Assembly: GCF_024166365.1 (NCBI RefSeq)
Contig: NC_064826.1
Coordinates: 20,422,001 to 20,486,000 of the forward strand
Length of the DNA stretch: 64,000 bases
DNA from: Elephas maximus indicus
Taxonomy: Eukaryota > Chordata > Mammalia > Proboscidea > Elephantidae
Direction of reading: 5' to 3'
This document shows positions 34,301 through 45,545 of this stretch, in pieces (position 1 is the stretch's first letter; each line of letters starts with the position of its first letter). Both the position numbers and the translations under genes were made by a program. The notes under the pieces were generated by a model. It had not been told where the DNA came from and did no database searches. It worked only from the letters and a program-made list of their open reading frames with translations.

Positions 34301-34969
34301 GCATTTTGGACTGCAAGAGGTCACAATGAAGGGAGAAGAGAAAGATGAATGCTCTAGGAGGGAAGAATCCCTTCCTGGCTGGCCCTATCTCTCCCTCGCT
34401 CAATGCCACGGAAGCAGCTGGGCGTGTGGTGCCCATGGGGCAGAGAACTGCACGCCCTTTGGGTGTTCTAGGATCAAGAGCCTTTCATACACCTCCCGGC
34501 TCCCCATTTCTCAGCAGCAGCCATGTTTCACTGGGAAACCTGGAGGCCACCCAACAGTGATGACTCCTTCCAGCCTCACGACCATCAGGCTCTGGATATT
34601 TGATCCTTTTTGGTGTCGCGATAAACCCACTAGTGCCTGGCCTGCAGGTACCTGTGGCAGAGGCGAGAACCTTGCACTTGTGGGAATCTAAGCGGAATAG
34701 GCAAGCGGCCTGGGTCAGGAAGAGGTTAGGAGGCTTTCCTGCACGGGACTCTGTGGTGCATAAAAATAGGCCGGTTCTTCTTGCACCTCCTGCCCAGCTG
34801 CTCACTGGCTGCGGATTACTGCAGTCACATGGGCGGTGCTCTTAGCAAAGCCCTGCATCTGTGAGCTGAGAAGGTCACTGGGAGACAGGGCTGAGGAGCA
34901 CCCCTGCTGCCCTTCCCTGTGCAGAGGGCCACAGCTTGCCTGAAGAGCAGAGTTTATACAAAGCCCTCG

Positions 34970-35205
34970 GAAAGCGCTGTCCCATACAACATCCTGCAGT
35001 GATGGCCATGTTCTCTACCTGGGCTCTTCTTTCCAGTAGCTCCTAGATAATGTGACTACTTGAAGTTAGATGGAAAAAAAAAAAAAAAAAAGAAAGCTAA
35101 ATGAAAAGTTCAGGTCCTCAGGTTACATGTGGCTACCAAGCACTTGAAGTGTGGCTAGTGTGGCTGAAGAACTGAATTTTTAATTTAATTTGCATTTAAG
35201 CAGAG
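34970..35205 (+). mobile_element. MER5A-type hAT DNA transposon remnant
   Basis: GCGCTGTCCCATACAACATC near the start, then GGTTACATGTGGCTACCAAG and GCACTTGAAGTGTGGCTAGT, with an A-run insert at 35073-35090. Confidence 0.75.
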
Positions 35206-36274
35206 CCGCAAATAAGCAATGACTCAGTTTGTTTCAACTGAGACCATCCTAGACCTTAGGTTCCCTAAAAGTGTCCCTAGAAATGAGAGGGTCAGTCAAA
35301 AGGAGGTCCATTTACCTTGTAGGAGGGTGGCCTAAAACTCACAGCCACCTTGTGCTCTGCACTCCTTGGGGACCTCTCACGATGGCAATCTGCATCCTGG
35401 GACTGACATCTCACACAAAAACAGCTGCTGGGTGCTGCCTGCTTCAAGTCCTGGTAGTATCACTGCATCTAATGCCACAGCACTTTTAAAGCTATCATGT
35501 TTTATAGTGCCTGAAAATGCACTATTCTTACAATAAAACATTATTTCGTATATTGATTTAGCTTCAGTTAAAATACTGAGGCCAAAGGATTTCCTGCACA
35601 CCAGAATAGCACATCAACACCCTTCTGTGCAGCCACATTGAAAACTTTCCTAAACTAACATTTACCCCTCAACTGACTCTCCTAGGAACACGTCTACACG
35701 TTAATGTATCCAGAACATGGAGGCGCGCGGAAAAAGGTAGAACAAGAGCTACATCTTATAGCTCATCAAGGTGAGCACTGGCATTTCATCTCATTGTTAA
35801 AGAAGAGCTAGAAGAGAAGGAAATGGAATAAGTACTGGGTGATGGCAGTGGTGACAATAAGGAAAAAGTGAAAAAGTCACCCTTTAAGACAGGAGGCTGA
35901 AACAGAACACGGCTGTTGAAATATGCAGAGTGACTGTGCCATTTTAGGGGTCCACAAAGGCCATGCTACTGCAAAACTATGTGGCGGAAGAAAAGAACAG
36001 CCTGAGACCATGGACCGCGAGACTCCAAACTCAAAAGCCTTCAAACGCTGTCACCTTGAAGTTCCTTCAATCAAAGGTTAGACAAAGGGCTTCTAATCTC
36101 TTTCCATTTTTAGAGTATTTGCCTCTGGAGCACAGACCTTTACATCTCAGAAGGGAGGCATCTGGATCCGTTGTGGAGACAGGAAAGCAGGGCCCGCACT
36201 AGTACGGTGTGCTCTGTAGGACTGAATGCATTTGTGAGGGACGGTGCTAAGACATGGATGCTGATGGTTAATAA

Positions 36275-36460
36275 CACTATGTGCCAGGCACTGTGCTAAG
36301 CAGTTTATAGGAATCACCTTGTTTACAAGACTCATATCAACTATGAGTACGGCACTATTATTATCCTAATTTTATAGCTAAGGCTTACAGAGGAGGTTAA
36401 TGTGCTTGCCCAAGATGACACAGGTTATTAGTGGTACAGCACTTAGAATATCCAGCTCCT
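36275..36460 (-). mobile_element. MIR SINE
   Basis: Reverse-oriented MIR: ATGTGCCAGGCACTGTGCTA, TATTATTATCCTAATTTTAT, CAGAGGAGGTTAATGTGCTT, GCCCAAGATGACACAGG. Confidence 0.8.
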
Positions 36461-36599
36461 TAGGGCCTCCCTTCTTGCTTTCCTCTCCTTTTACTCTCTG
36501 AGCTATGCCAGACAGCTACAAAGTTAAATGACCCTAGCCACCCTTTTTACCCCTTTCTATGGCAGAGATTTTTAACCTTTTTCGGCGGGGATCAGGATT

Positions 36600-36675
36600 G
36601 GAGGGGTCTCTGACTCTATCCTGTAGGGTTTATGAGTCAGAATTGACTCGATGGCAGTGGGTTTTTTGGATGGGT
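36600..36675 (+). mobile_element. AfroSINE tail fragment
   Basis: Only the 3' part is left: CTATCCTGTAGGGTTTATGA, GTCAGAATTGACTCGATGG and CAGTGGGTTTT. Confidence 0.75.
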
Positions 36676-38059
36676 TCTGATCTATCTGCACATCTGATCA
36701 AAGATATAGATCCCAGAAAAATACAAATGTTTTTGCATAGAATTTCTCAAGGTCCACAGACCCCAGGTTAAGGACATCCTAACGTTTTGGTCCCCTTATA
36801 CCACAGATCAAATATGTTTTCATAGAAAACGAACGCACAAAATGCTGCCTCTTCTGGGCCCAGCTGAGCTTGCCCCTTTATGGTCAGTCCAGGACAGACC
36901 TTACTGCCTCCTATCTCATGTGGGAGACCCTGCAGAATAGGAATGTGAGTCCCAATGGCTCAGGCCAGGACCTGCACAAGAGTCCTGCCCCATTACCTGA
37001 ACCTCAGGCTTCTGTTGTCACCCACCTTTTCTTTTTTGCCCGAAAGATCAGTCTTTAAAAAGGTATTCCAGTAAGCACAGCTGGAATTAATTTACACTCA
37101 GGAAACATACATATTTTTGAAAGTTCCTAATAAGGTCAAAATAAAATAGGGATGTGAAAAGGTAAAGGCGTTTTTAGTGGGAAGAGAAGGCAGGAGAATT
37201 TTGTTTCCTAAAGAATTTTAAAAATTGATTTAGTTAGATTTGGCAGCTGAAACAGGTAGTAAAACATACACTTGTTTTACAGTATAGCAAGACTGAGCAG
37301 GTTCTTTCAGTTTTAGGAAATTTTATGTACAGGAGTCTTAAGAGAGAACTTCAAATAAAGCACCCAAACCTTTACCAACAAGACTGATGTCAGGGCCAGG
37401 CCAGAATACAGAGACACATCTCAATGAAGACAGCTGTGAAGGGCTGCCTTTTCTTTCTGTGTAATGTTAATGCCTTATAATCAGCTTTAATTTTTAAAGA
37501 GGCCCCACCCACCAGCCCATTTCCCCTCCTTCAGGACGTGTGGAAAGCAGTGGCCCTCGGCCTCCCCCAGGGCAGCATGGGCAGTGGATGGGTCTGAGCC
37601 TATAGTGTCAGACCACGGGGAAAGATGCACTCTGGGACTCTCTCGGGGACCCCAATCAGGGGCAGGAGGCAGAGCCAACTATGGCCTCAGTGAGGAAGGG
37701 GGCAAATTAACTAGCTAACTTGCTCCAGGCCCTTCTACACATACCCCAGCCCTACCCCTCATTATCTAGTTTGTCAGAGAGGTGGGGAAGCTAAAGAGCC
37801 CTGGGCAGAGGCTTCTCGGAGGTGAAGAAACTCTCCAGCTTAGTTTACTTCTTTCTGAACATCATCTACTTCCCCTCGAATGCCTTTGTTGTAAACAGTA
37901 CCCCCCACAATCAAATGAAAACAAGAAGACATGTTCTCTGGTTGCAAAGTGGTCTGCTCACCGACAGCACTTCAGTTTGACAGTCAGCTGATGACTGATG
38001 CTGTGAATTCTCCAACTGCAGAAACACAGGGACCTGTGGTCTCCCCCGGGGAGAGGCCC

Positions 38060-38115
38060 CTGTGTGAGTGTGAGTGTGTGTGTGTGTGTGCACATGTGCA
38101 TGTGTGCGCACGCGC
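38060..38115. repeat. (TG)n microsatellite
   Basis: Imperfect TGTGTGAGTGTGAG, then pure TG units, then CACATGTGCATGTGTGCGCA. Confidence 0.9.
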
Positions 38116-38234
38116 TAAGGACAGGACTGCTGGGCAGGGCAGCTTCAGGCACCACCGGAGCCTCCCACAGCCATCAGGCCAGCTGGGGCAGACCAGATGC
38201 AATCAGAGTGGAAGGGATGGACTCCGACAGTTCT

Positions 38235-39130
38235 ACGGGATAAATGGTGCTGGAATAACTGGACTTTGAAGGAAAAAAAATCAACTTAGATCCCTACCTA
38301 ATGCCACATACCAAAATAAATCCCAGATATTTAAAAATATTCAAATTAAAAAATGAAGTCATAAAAGAACTGGGAGAAACATGGTTAGATGTTTATCTGA
38401 TTTTGAGGGTAGAAAAGGCCTTTGTAAGCATAAAAACAAAAGATAAATAATTAAAGAAAAGTACATCATAAAAACAAAAGTAACAGAAGTAAAATAAGAA
38501 TGAACTGGGAAAAACGATTTACAACATACACAATAAAGGATTTATATCCTTAATCCATGAAGAGCTTTTCCAAACTATAAGAGAAAAAGACCCCAACAGG
38601 AAAACAGGCAAAAGACATGAACAGGCAAATATTAAAACACACATATACATAGATAAAGACAGGAAAAAAAGAAACAGTGAACACTTCGATCACTAACATC
38701 ACTGAAAAATGCAAATTAAAATGAGATACTATTTACTGCCTATGGAATAGGTGAGCAAGTTTTAGTGATGGTAATACCCAGTGTTGGTGGGGGTTAAAGA
38801 AGCAGGTTCTCAACAGCACGGCTAGCAGGACAAGCAGGGACACAGGCGAGGCGGAGAGCAGACACACAGCGATGTGGCCAAGGTTTGGTTCCAAGATAAA
38901 CAGCATGTTATTTATTGTAAAAAATTATAAATAAATTATCAACAACGGGATAACTTAAAATGGACAATTTGGTGAAATATTAGCAAGCATTAAAGTGATC
39001 TTTTAAAAGAACATCTAATGATATAAAAATGGTTAAGACACTTCAAAACGAACTACAATACAGTGTACACAACATGATCCTAATAGGTTAAAGATTTTTC
39101 TATGAATAGAAAATAAAAACCAGATTTAAA
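38235..39130 (+). mobile_element. Old LINE-1 ORF2 remnant
   Basis: The plus strand has the typical late ORF2 order: ATAAATGGTGCTGGAATAAC, GGACTTTGAAGG, GAAAAGGCCTTTGTAAGCAT, GAAAAACGATTTACAACATA, and CAAAAGACATGAACAGGCAA. Many stops and frameshifts. The boundary beyond about 38830 is uncertain. Confidence 0.7.
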
Positions 39131-42100
39131 AAACCTAAAAATGAACACTCTTTGTAGTCGGATTATGGATGACTCTTACAATCATCACAATAAAAAAGCC
39201 CCCAGCGAATACTTAGTTTCCCTTTTTATTGTGGCATCATTAGGGATATGTCAGCCATTTGGGAAAATGCTGATACTTTTTAGCAGCTCTGGTAAAAGGC
39301 TTGATGGGACAACAGCTAAAGCGGATGACTCCACCACCCTTCTGATGTCAGTTGTCTATTTTGTTTTTCTCTGTCTGGTTTGTAGAGATGAAAGACAGCT
39401 GCATGAATCTATGATAAGATCTCAGACATAAGAGCAATGGCTATGGAATTCTTATTGTCATTACTTCTGCTGAAACAGGCAGGAAGAGACCAGCTCTGGC
39501 TCTCTGAGGATTGCTAACCGTGAGCAAGGCCTGGTGAGGAGCAAAGCACTGACCAGAGACCTGCGCTGCCCTGTGGAGAGCCTGCCTTCTGTCTGATGCC
39601 AGGGCAGACCTTCTGGTCCTGGTGCCCATAGTGCAGGGGGTTCTGAGGCCCAGCACCAAGGATGGCAGAGTCAAGGGAAATAGGCTTAATGGAGGACCTC
39701 TCATGTGAAGGTGTGTCAGTGGGAACAAAGTATGGGGATAACTGTGTTTAAAAAAAAGAGGTAAAGGAAGGAACTCTGCCAGTGGCCTTCCCAGCCCTAG
39801 GCAGATCTGCCTCCATCTCAATAAAAAGGCACTTGGGAAAATTTTTAAATTAAACCATGAAACTCCATTCTAAGAGACTAAAGGCTCGTTCACCTCTTTT
39901 TAAAAAGAACAAACGAAATAAACATGAGTGATGCTAGTGTTTGAGTAGTCCCTTCAGTGCTGGGGGAAGGGTAGGTGTTCAGAAAAGAAGGAGGGGAGCC
40001 TTCAGGGTACAAGGTCTTTGTGAGGTCTGCCTTGGTGACCCAGAACTTCAGCTTCTGCCACGCATGAGTCAGTGTCTTGAACTTGGACACACTATCCTAC
40101 AGGCTACTGCCTCGTACCTTTGCACGCTGCCCTGCCACCTTGCACTGGGTATCATACTTGCAGTGGCCCTTCATTCTCCCTAGAGCTAGCCCAGAAGACA
40201 CTGAACCTCTTTCCGCTTCAGATTTGAATGATATCCAAAACGCTCTTAGAAAAGCCTTCTGCTGGTAGGACGCTTCTTTAAACCACACTCTGGAGTTGGG
40301 GATGTATTACTTCTCCCATTAGTGTTCATTTCCAAGTTAGTTCATTGCCCACAAACAGCACTTGTTCTGTTCTCATCTGATTCTTTCTGCTAATAAAGCT
40401 AGTCTATTGGCAGACACCAGAAGCTTGCCATCACAGAAGCAACAGACACTGGCCACACGGTACAACCTGAAAGAACGATGAAAAGGGGATCCCTCCAAGT
40501 CTAGCCAGGTACCAAATCTGCTGGTTAAATGAGACAAATCTGGTTCCAGTCCCAGAGTACACCCTACAGCGTGCTGGGTAAACGTGTTGGAAGACAGAAG
40601 AAGTGTCAGAATTATTTGGATCACATCCTGCGTTAGATTCATTCGCTGGATTCCCAAGGAGCAGATAACATGACTGGCATTTGCCTGACATTGCTAAGAT
40701 AAGGCTCTACTCAAGATCTAGGCTGATGTAGAAAGGCTGCACTGAGAAAGTGCTAACCCAGTCTCACAGCCAGAACTCAGCAAGTGCTGGCAGTCACAAA
40801 CTGAGATGGCTCCTTTGGGGAACTGCTGGCTTTTAGGACATAGACCAGAATTCCCTCTTATTACAAATGCAGCCAACAGTATGAAACTGGCATAAAATGA
40901 TTCACAACCCAAGGCTGTTCACAAGAGGCGGCTTCCAGGAATCAGCAGTAGTGGGTGTGGTTCCACTTTATTGAAGAGTGAACAGGTCTACCTGTCCAGA
41001 GACCCAGAGGATCCTTACTCGTACCTATAAATTCATGCATCAGCAAAGGTGAGGCTGGAAGGGAGCCAAAACTATAAAACTGTCTGTTCTGCTCTCCCAG
41101 AAAGGTCAAGATGATTAGAATGGATAACAAAGTCTCCAACCAAGCCCACACACGGCAGTATTTTTAGCAGTTCCAGAGTATGTCGCATAGCCAGAAATCC
41201 TACCACCACTCTGGGCAGTTTAGGACTCAGACAAGGAAAAGAAAGTGGTAAGGAAGTAGGGAGTAGGGATCTAGCTATAGTGGGAGACTTTTCTTCATTC
41301 AATCAATCATCCATTTCAGCCTGAAAAGACAGGGCTATAAGGAGCCCTTTACCCTGTGGCATTCTGGCTCAAATCAACTCTTTATTTTGGTTGGTTCATG
41401 GAAGCCCCTAGCCCTTGCTTACAAAAAAAAAAAGCAAGCTGAAATTTTAGTATTTGATATTTTTCAGTTATTCTGAAAGTGATTCTCAGAGCTATAATGG
41501 CTCTTCATATTTCCTATTCTTTTCTAAATGCTTTCTGTCCCCCACTTCCAAATGAGGGCACAGCATTCTCTCTCTCTTCAAAGACCTACCCTAAATAAAG
41601 AAACTGCCAGGAACTTTTCTTTCAGCCACTTACGCCATTAAGGAACTTTTGCTTAAATAAAAGTATGTTACTTATCTATCCTCTAAGACTTTAAAGCAAC
41701 AAATTTCCCAAAACCATAGGGTACATAATTTGTTCTACTTAATTATATAGATTTTAAAAGTTTAAGAAACAGTCACATAGCCTCTCACAGAACAGGCCTG
41801 TCTTCCCTCTTTGACCAGACGTTGGAGGCATGTCCCTGGGCAGGCCCCGCCTTGGTAAGTGGCTTGTAGCATCTGCTGAGGTGGTGCTAAAGATGCTGGG
41901 GTGGAGTTGTACATTTTTGCCACCACATTTCTATGAACTTATTCCCTTTTGTTTATTCGGGATATTCAGCAACATGCAGAAAGTCAAAGAGCTGGGAAAG
42001 AAGGGCAGGGTGGTGGCACGTTACTGGCTAAATCCAGAGGTCCTTGGTGAGACCAATACGACAGGATGCAGGGTCCACAGCACCAACCAGAAAGGTGCCT

Positions 42101-42548
42101 TCATCACAGCTTGCTGCTGGCCCTGTGGACAGGGGAGATGGTGGCGTCTTTCTGGAGATGGTCAGAACACTCCACCTTAGCATGACGCACCTGCCCATGG
42201 GAGGCTCTCTGCTCTAGTCAAGGGCGCTGACAAAACCCATGGGAGAGTAAAGGACAAAATGTGCCCCACAGCAAATTTTAAGGCACCCCCCCAGCAAGTC
42301 CTGTCACAGCATAACACTCACTTTTCAAGTAAACAATTCATCAACATGGCATCTTCTTTCAGGAAACTCCAAGTCTACTAGTGAAGGAATTGGAGGCTCT
42401 TGGGCTATTCCTAGGCATCAAATGCCTACCAATAAAGAAAACTCAAATCAAAGCTTAAGCTCTTTCTGAAGGATCTGTTGTCAGTCATGCCATGAAGGTT
42501 GAAGTGGAAACAGGGAGGAAATTCAATAAAATATTTATGCTTTCTTAC

Positions 42549-42673
42549 CATTAGCATCTTGGACTCCAGTAAGTGCTCCGACGGCTGCTGCGGTTTCCCC
42601 AGACAGGACGATCTGTCCCCCTCCTTGTAAGGTGGCTTCAGCCAGGGTGGCGACGGCATGGGCAGCAGCTTCA
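42549..42673 (-). CDS. NRF1: NRF1 coding exon (penultimate, activation region)
   Basis: The exon has 125 bases. Its first base completes the split Ser codon (AG|T), then 41 codons encode EAAAHAVATLAEATLQGGGQ through ETAAAVGALTGVQDAN, and a final G opens a Gly codon. The acceptor follows a strong C/T tract (...CCTGTGCCCACAG) and the donor is GTAAGAAAG. By family numbering this is residues 408-450. It is flanked by the two large introns of 7.3 and 29.4 kb. The phase fit with both neighbours supports inclusion in the main transcript; skipping it would shift the frame. Confidence 0.95.
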
Positions 42674-43538
42674 CTGTGGGCACAGGAACGGGAGAGAGGG
42701 GATGTGTGAGATGAATAAGGGACAACACTGCAGCAACATCAACCATCCTCTCAGCCCTTCCTCGGATCTTGACTGACCCTGTGCTTGTGAGCCGACCAGC
42801 ACATACACGATGCCAATGCTAATGGACTCAGCCAGGAGTGATTTGCAAATGATAATAATAAATAGCTAGAGAAATTCCAAGTCTTACATATTTATAAAAC
42901 TAACGTGAGATCTTTAAGCCCAGGAAATGGTTATTTGAGGACAGAGGCACTCGTTACTAGCGTCCTCCCTATCAATATCAATTGAGTGCTTGCAAGCCAT
43001 AGTAGAAGCTCTGATCCATATTCACAATGTAAAAGCCATTCTGGCTGTCAATCACGGGGTTTTCTTTTTCTCTTTAAGGTAACATGAGGCAAATCATCTG
43101 AAGCTGCTCCATTATAGCCTAGGGTGGATGATAATACGAGGAGTCAGCAACCTGAGCTTGCCATTTAATTAATATTAAATAATAACTGTTTGGCTTATAC
43201 CTGTGCTTTTCAAATACAGGATAATGGCTGACTAACATCCTGAAAAGCTGAAGTCTTCACCCTCTGCTTCACTGTACATGCAGGTAGTGCTAAGCTCAAT
43301 ACTTCAATTTTAAAATTCTCACTATCAGCACAAACTCCTTGACTCTATGAACATAACGAAATATAAACCTCTCTTCACAGCAGAGCAGCACTCTGTAGAA
43401 TAGAGAAAAGCTATTAACCATCTGTTTACTAGAACAGAAACACTATTCTAACAGTTTGTCACATTTTTCTTTCTTTTCCCTCCTATATGCTTTTCCTAAA
43501 TGTATAAACACCCATGTTTATGGATTCTTTGATGTTAA

Positions 43539-43748
43539 GAACCAAAACCAAACCCACTGCCAATGAAGTCGATTCTGACTCATAGCGGCCCTACAGGACA
43601 GAGAAGAACAATACCCCATGGGGTTTCCAAGGCTGTAATCTTTATGGGAGCAGACTGCCACATCTTTCTCCTGTGGAGCAGCTGGTGGGTTTGAAAGGAC
43701 TATCTTTCGCTTAGCAGCCACGCACTTAGCCACTGCGCCACCAGGGCT
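43539..43748 (-). mobile_element. AfroSINE, long type
   Basis: The tail CAAACCCACTGCCAATGAAG is at the left, the central block CAGACTGCCACATCTTTCTCC is retained, and the head GCGCCACCAGGGCT is at the right. Confidence 0.9.
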
Positions 43749-44299
43749 ACAAACTGTAAAATATACTATTATTTTTTATGCCAATAAGAAAGAAAATTTC
43801 CTGATAATTATAACTGTAATATGTCATCCAAATTTCAGGGACATTAAAATACAAGAAAACAGATAAATTCAGTATCTCTCCTCCAAAAGCATCAGGTGCC
43901 AGTTTGCACAGTTAGTGAGAGAATGTCAAATGTGGGCCTGGAGTACAGAAGGTGGTGTCATTTAGTTTAGCAGAGGTGGACAAAAGCCTGGGTTGGATAA
44001 CCAAACAACCCAGTTGACTCAGCTTTGCTCTGAAGCTGCAGACTTCATGTAACTATGGGCGGCCATCTTGAAATCACAAGATGTACACAGGGATGGGTGA
44101 GGGGATGTGGACTGGTTTAGGGTAAAGGTGTCACAACTGTGGGCAATGCAACCAGTATCAAGCTCAATAGTGTCACTTTCACCTAAGAAAGTCTACAGAC
44201 GAGTACAGCAACAGACATGGTAGTTCTTGGTCACTAAAAGGATTCTGGAAGGCAATAAAAGAAACTCAATGGACAGTAACGTCTTATTAAATATAAAAA

Positions 44300-44760
44300 A
44301 TTTAATAACTTGTCATGCTTTTTAATTTTTATGTCTGTGTGTTTAAAAAGTTTTTTCTGACAGTAAAAGTAATACATTTAGAAACCTTGGAAAAATCTCA
44401 TTATGTATAAAAGAAAATTAAAAATACCATATAGAGATGTTATTTCCTTCTAATCTTAAGCACAACTTTAAACAAATAATTAGGATCATATTGTGCATAT
44501 GGTTCTATATCTTGCTTTTTTCACTTAAGGCGCTCTGGTGGTCCAGTGGTTAAAGCACTCGGCTGCTAACTGAAAAGTCAGTGGTTCAAACCCACCAGCC
44601 ACTCTGCGGGACAAAGATGTGGCAGTCCTACTCTGTCCTATAGCGCTGCTGTGAGTCAGAATCAACTGGACAGCAGTGGATTTTGGTTTGGTTTTTCACT
44701 TAATATTATACTTCCTTGTGTAAATTATCTCTGACATTTATTTAAAACGATTAACGCAAA
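44300..44760 (-). mobile_element. Possible old LINE-1 remnant hosting a SINE
   Basis: A/T-rich sequence with AAAGTAATACATTTAGAAAC, CATATTGTGCATATGGTTCT, ATATCTTGCTTTTTTCACTT and AATATTATACTTCC, the reverse-oriented order seen in ancient L1 3' regions. Confidence 0.45.
44528..44691 (+). mobile_element. AfroSINE with unusual internal deletion and 11-bp target-site duplication
   Basis: The head AGGCGCTCTGGTGGTCCAGT and the central GGGACAAAGATGTGGCAGT are kept, but the sequence then jumps to CCTACTCTGTCCTATAG, losing the TTACAGCCTTGG segment. Flanks TTTTTCACTTA at 44517-44527 and 44692-44702 are a perfect target-site duplication. Confidence 0.92.
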
Positions 44761-45399
44761 ACTGCTGATTTTCTCCCCTTCTAGTCAGTTTAGGCGAGGC
44801 GACTACTTCCATATGGAAGAGAGAAACAAAACTTTATTTCCAGGTTTCCTCTGATTTAGTTCAAAGTCATGATTATATATTTTAAATTTATTTGCACACC
44901 CAAAATGTGGGACGTAACCCAGATTGAATAAAAAGCTGGAAAGAATCATAGAGCTTACATGCTGTCCATATAAAAGCTAAGATGGTGCTTGATACTGAAA
45001 TGTACTTCTCAGTGACTTGATACCCACAGTCATCATTCCATAGTCGCTGTAACGTGAACTCAAAGCAAAAGGGGCCACTTGATTTGGAATTACTACTAAG
45101 GTTATTTGTTACATTTTACATGATAAATTTTAATTTTAAAGTACTTCGTAAGTATTTATCAGAGACAGTATAATGAATCATTGCTTAGTGCCTAGGTCCT
45201 TTATTTTTAATAGTTTCCTGAGAAACGTTTGTCAGTAAACAATGTCATCAACCAATTTTACACTGCTCAGCTATCATGACCTGAGACTTCATGGAAAGCT
45301 GAGAAGTATACTCTCTAGAGGTATTTTGGAGAAAGAAGCTGGTATCTGAGAAGTGTTTATACGGCAATAGGGTCCTTGTTCTTAGCTATCCCAGTGACT

Positions 45400-45545
45400 G
45401 CTCGGTCCCCATTTTATCAAAGGTGACGTCCTCCACTCGTGTATAGCCTGGACACACGCTTTCGGCGCAGAGTTTCGTGGGGGGGGGGGAGGGGGGAGGG
45501 CAGCTCGTCAAGCCCTTACGTGACTGTGTAATTGAGCCTGATCAC
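45400..45545. promoter_or_regulatory. CpG- and G-rich patch with CRE-like sites
   Basis: In an AT-rich intron this patch has about eight CpGs in some 120 bp, TGACGTC at 45424-45430, TTACGTGAC at 45517-45525, and an interrupted G-tract (G11-A-G6-A-G3) at 45479-45500 that could form a G-quadruplex on the plus strand. CREB/ATF binding is inference. Confidence 0.3.

Larger units (their letters stand above)
13173..42548 (-). other. NRF1 last intron, 29.4 kb: repeats and unassigned sequence
   Basis: The intron is bounded by donor GTAAGAAAG at its right end and acceptor ...CTCCCCAG at its left end. Recognised contents are listed separately: L1 copies around 14.6-17.1 kb, L2 fragments (18.5, 19.2, 22.3 kb), RTE at 25-26.2 kb, the GGT tract, tandem repeat, old L1, SINEs, MER5A and MIR. 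I recognise nothing in 13173-14597, 17290-18530, 19680-20080, 20440-21180, 23110-24990, 26440-27180, 29010-30900, 33000-34120, 35210-36270, 36680-38050 and 39130-42548, apart from poor-complexity tracts. Reading frames there (for example 24330-24635 and 34167-34691, plus) show no family signature. Confidence 0.85.

Noticed and set aside
34167-34691. 174-codon plus-strand frame
   Set aside because: It starts within A/T-rich repeat sequence and passes through unrelated intron DNA, with competing frames on both strands and no domain.
39141-39431. 96-codon plus-strand frame with a hydrophobic segment
   Set aside because: It is located next to an old L1 remnant in an intron, with no homology recognised and no upstream signals.
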